This document shows, piece after piece, positions 62,022-64,000 of a DNA stretch of 64,000 nucleotides (the first letter of the stretch is position 1; the number at the start of each line of letters is the position of its first letter). The notes under the pieces were generated by a model, which did not search any database, was not told the DNA's origin, and was given only the letters and a program-made list of their open reading frames with translations. The position numbers were made by a program, and so were the translations under genes. Source of the DNA: Alteromonas macleodii (lineage in GTDB: Bacteria; Pseudomonadota; Gammaproteobacteria; Enterobacterales; Alteromonadaceae); NCBI RefSeq assembly GCF_903772925.1, contig NZ_LR812090.1, positions 4,231,902 to 4,295,901 of the forward strand. Reading direction: 5' to 3'.

Positions 62022-63173
62022 TTATCTCCCCTCTCTGTAGCTGTCACCACGCAAACCTGAACTTGGCGAACTGTTGCGGCTGCGGCCATTAGCATCGGTT
62101 ACTGGTGCTTGTAAGCCTTCCAGCGTGTTGCGCGTATTTTTGTTGTTCGTAGATTGCTGGCGTTCCATGATTTTATCTAGCGGGAGATACATCATGTTGT
62201 TGCCACCTTTGCTATCAACCATGATTTTGCTGGTATTGCTAAGTACTTCTTCCATAGTTTCAAGGTAGATACGCTCGCGAGTAACCTTAGGTGCACGTAC
62301 ATACTGAGGAAGCAGCTCTTCAAAACGTGCCACTTCACCTTGCGCCTCTAGCGTTACACGCTCTTTATAGGCTTGTGCTTCTTCGTTCATGCGGTTCACT
62401 TGACCGCGTGCACGAGGCTCAATTTCTCGAGCATAAGCTTCTGCTTCACGAATGAAACGCTGTTCGTCTTCCTGTGCAGCGATGGCATCATCGAATGCAT
62501 CTTTAACTTGCTCAGGTGGACGAGCATCACGGAAGTTCATATCAATGATAGAAACACCCATGTTGTATGGTTCGATGATAGCTTGTAGTTCTTCCCATAC
62601 GCGCTGACGGGTTACTTCACGTCCATCAGTCAAAACGTCATCCATTGTCGAATGACCAACCACATAACGAATTGCGCTATCAAGAGATTGACTTAAGCTT
62701 TGCTCAGGGCTTTCAACGGCAAACGTCCAACGGTATGGATCGACAACGCGAAATTGCATCTCCATTTGAACGCTCACTACGTTTTCATCTTCAGTAAGCA
62801 TGGAGCCTGATGAAGACTGATCGCGTATTGATTGAACATCAACAGGAATAACAGAGTCGATGAACGTAGGCGCCCAGCGAAGACCAGGCTCAACCTGCTG
62901 GTGATACTCACCAAAGCGAAGGACTACGCCGCGCTCAGCTTCACGAATGGTATAAAAACCACTAATGAACCAGATCACGACAAGTAAACCTACTAGAATA
63001 CCAGCACCAATGCCGCCTAGGCTTTTGCCCGAGCCACCACCGTTACCACCTGACTTTCCAAACTTACCAAATAAGTTCTTAAAAACATCGTCCAAATCTG
63101 GGGGACCTTGCTCTTTCCCACCGCGATTCTTCCACGGGTCGTTATTATTGCCACCCGGCTCATTCCAAGCCAT
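62022..63173 (-). CDS. hflK: FtsH protease modulator HflK
   Basis: HflK is the partner of HflC in the FtsH-regulating membrane complex. The 383 residues have a glycine/asparagine-rich cytoplasmic N-terminus (MAWNEPGGNNNDPWKNRGGK), a membrane helix about 57-77, and the SPFH domain with REAERGVVLRFGEYHQQVEP. A helical region and a variable polar C-terminal tail (SPSSGLRGDSYREGR) follow. It lies 67 bases after hflX and just before hflC. Confidence 0.96.
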   Translation of the reverse strand: MAWNEPGGNNNDPWKNRGGKEQGPPDLDDVFKNLFGKFGKSGGNGGGSGKSLGGIGAGILVGLLVVIWFISGFYTIREAERGVVLRFGEYHQQVEPGLRWAPTFIDSVIPVDVQSIRDQSSSGSMLTEDENVVSVQMEMQFRVVDPYRWTFAVESPEQSLSQSLDSAIRYVVGHSTMDDVLTDGREVTRQRVWEELQAIIEPYNMGVSIIDMNFRDARPPEQVKDAFDDAIAAQEDEQRFIREAEAYAREIEPRARGQVNRMNEEAQAYKERVTLEAQGEVARFEELLPQYVRAPKVTRERIYLETMEEVLSNTSKIMVDSKGGNNMMYLPLDKIMERQQSTNNKNTRNTLEGLQAPVTDANGRSRNSSPSSGLRGDSYREGR

Positions 63174-63240
63174 GCTGATACTCCATAGATTACTGTTATA
63201 TTTTTAAATTTTGCATGCTCAATACAGTGTTTAACACTGC

Positions 63241-64000
63241 TTAATGTCGCACAACATACTCTGATATTCCGTTTTCCAGACGTTTTTCAAGCCTGTTCCA
63301 ATCGGCAGTGGGCATTCTTACATCAACTACCCAATCTCCCTGACTGTCGTATTCTTCACTTGCAATACAGTTTAGCTCGTACAACACGCCACGCAATTGA
63401 CTTTGTGCAGGTGGAATCTTCAATGTATAGTTCACCATGCTTTTAGCTAAACACTCAGTCAAAGCTTGGCTTAACAATTCCGTTCCTTCACCCGTTTGTG
63501 CAGACAACCACACTCTAACGGGCACGCCTTCGTCATTTCTTTCTATACGCGGCTGAACGTCGTCTAGTTTATCAATCTTATTACAGATTAGTAATTGTTG
63601 AATGTCACCTGCTTCAATTTCTTCAAGTACGTCGTTCACCTCGTCCATGGTTTCACGATATTTTGTATCGGCAATATCGACAACATGAAGCAGTAAATCA
63701 GCCTCTTGCGTTTCTTGAAGCGTTGCTTTAAACGCAGCAACTAGGTCGTGGGGAAGATGACGAATAAAACCAACCGTATCGGCCAAAATTGCGGGGCCAA
63801 CATCTTTTAACTCGATTTTACGTAACGTAGGATCTAGCGTTGCGAACAGCTGGTCAGCAGCGTAAACGTGTGAGTCGGTAATGGTGTTAAATAGCGTCGA
63901 TTTTCCCGCATTCGTATAGCCAACTAAGGATACCGTTGGAATTTCAGCGCGTTTACGCGAGCGACGACCCTGCTCACGCTGCTTTTGCACTTTTTCCAAG
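63241..64000 (-). CDS. hflX: GTPase HflX, C-terminal part (runs off the window)
   Basis: HflX is a ribosome-binding GTPase that splits stalled or heat-damaged ribosomes. About 253 residues are present. They begin in the coiled region (LEKVQKQREQGRRSRKR), followed by the G domain: G1 VGYTNAGKSTLFN, G2 region FATLDPT, G3 DTVGFIRHLPH, G4 NKID. The C-terminal domain ends NGISEYVVRH. The N-terminal HflX domain lies beyond position 64000, so the first codon here is not a start. It heads the hflX-hflK-hflC group. Confidence 0.96.
   Translation of the reverse strand, partial: LEKVQKQREQGRRSRKRAEIPTVSLVGYTNAGKSTLFNTITDSHVYAADQLFATLDPTLRKIELKDVGPAILADTVGFIRHLPHDLVAAFKATLQETQEADLLLHVVDIADTKYRETMDEVNDVLEEIEAGDIQQLLICNKIDKLDDVQPRIERNDEGVPVRVWLSAQTGEGTELLSQALTECLAKSMVNYTLKIPPAQSQLRGVLYELNCIASEEYDSQGDWVVDVRMPTADWNRLEKRLENGISEYVVRH

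Overview
The window is a chromosomal segment of a marine gammaproteobacterium, most likely Alteromonas or a close relative. The evidence is the order of the ribosomal/RNA polymerase genes, tRNA-Trp placed directly before secE, the FolM, EfpL, AguAB, AbgT and HflKC proteins, and a moderate GC content. No prophage, insertion sequence, CRISPR array or rRNA operon is visible. It is mostly core genome with small accessory blocks between housekeeping genes.

Region 1 (1-16290, all on the minus strand) is the information-processing supercluster. In order of transcription it reads tRNA-Trp, secE, nusG, then rplK, rplA, rplJ, rplL, rpoB, rpoC, then rpsL, rpsG, fusA and the start of tuf. Three strong sigma70-type promoters are readable: before tRNA-Trp, before rplK, and before rpsL. 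An L10-type autoregulatory leader precedes rplJ, and an attenuator-like hairpin lies between rplL and rpoB. The last gene, tuf, is clean for about 73 codons and then dissolves into single-base insertions and substitutions up to the window edge, which looks like contig-end sequence error.

Region 2 (16458-33854) holds mixed housekeeping and metabolic genes: an ABC exporter, an RraA-like protein, an M13 metallopeptidase lipoprotein, an ACT protein, the DbpA RNA helicase, dihydroorotase PyrC, a Blc-type lipocalin, an aldo/keto reductase with a glyoxalase-family protein, an MscS channel, an MFS transporter, a small CPXCG protein, the divergent folE/folM pair of pterin metabolism, and aguA-aguB, which convert agmatine to putrescine. 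A 600-base gene-free stretch before the CPXCG gene is rich in dyads.

Region 3 (33895-43034) contains a Gfo/Idh/MocA oxidoreductase, a palindromic repeat cluster, and the four-gene ligase-associated DNA repair set: PdeM nuclease and Lhr-type helicase on the minus strand; metallo-beta-lactamase exonuclease and ATP-dependent DNA ligase on the plus strand. A DUF418 membrane protein gene and the 3' remnant of an outer-membrane beta-barrel gene separate the two halves.

Region 4 (43135-53962) has EfpL, a PfkB sugar kinase divergent from a ROK regulator, a homocysteine S-methyltransferase, an unrecognised secreted protein, a LysR regulator facing two glutathione S-transferases, a secreted lipase with its foldase, UbiG, and a DUF2237 gene interrupted by an in-frame UGA.

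Region 5 (54048-64000) has an aldehyde dehydrogenase with an acetolactate-synthase-like ThDP enzyme, a DUF4112 protein, ferrochelatase, an AbgT-family transporter, and hflC-hflK preceded by hflX, which runs off the window.

The items I rate highest are the DUF2237 in-frame UGA, the terminator whose 5' arm overlaps the str promoter, the split ligase repair cassette with the barrel remnant, the structured leader of the lipase operon, and the dyad-rich region 29500-29730.
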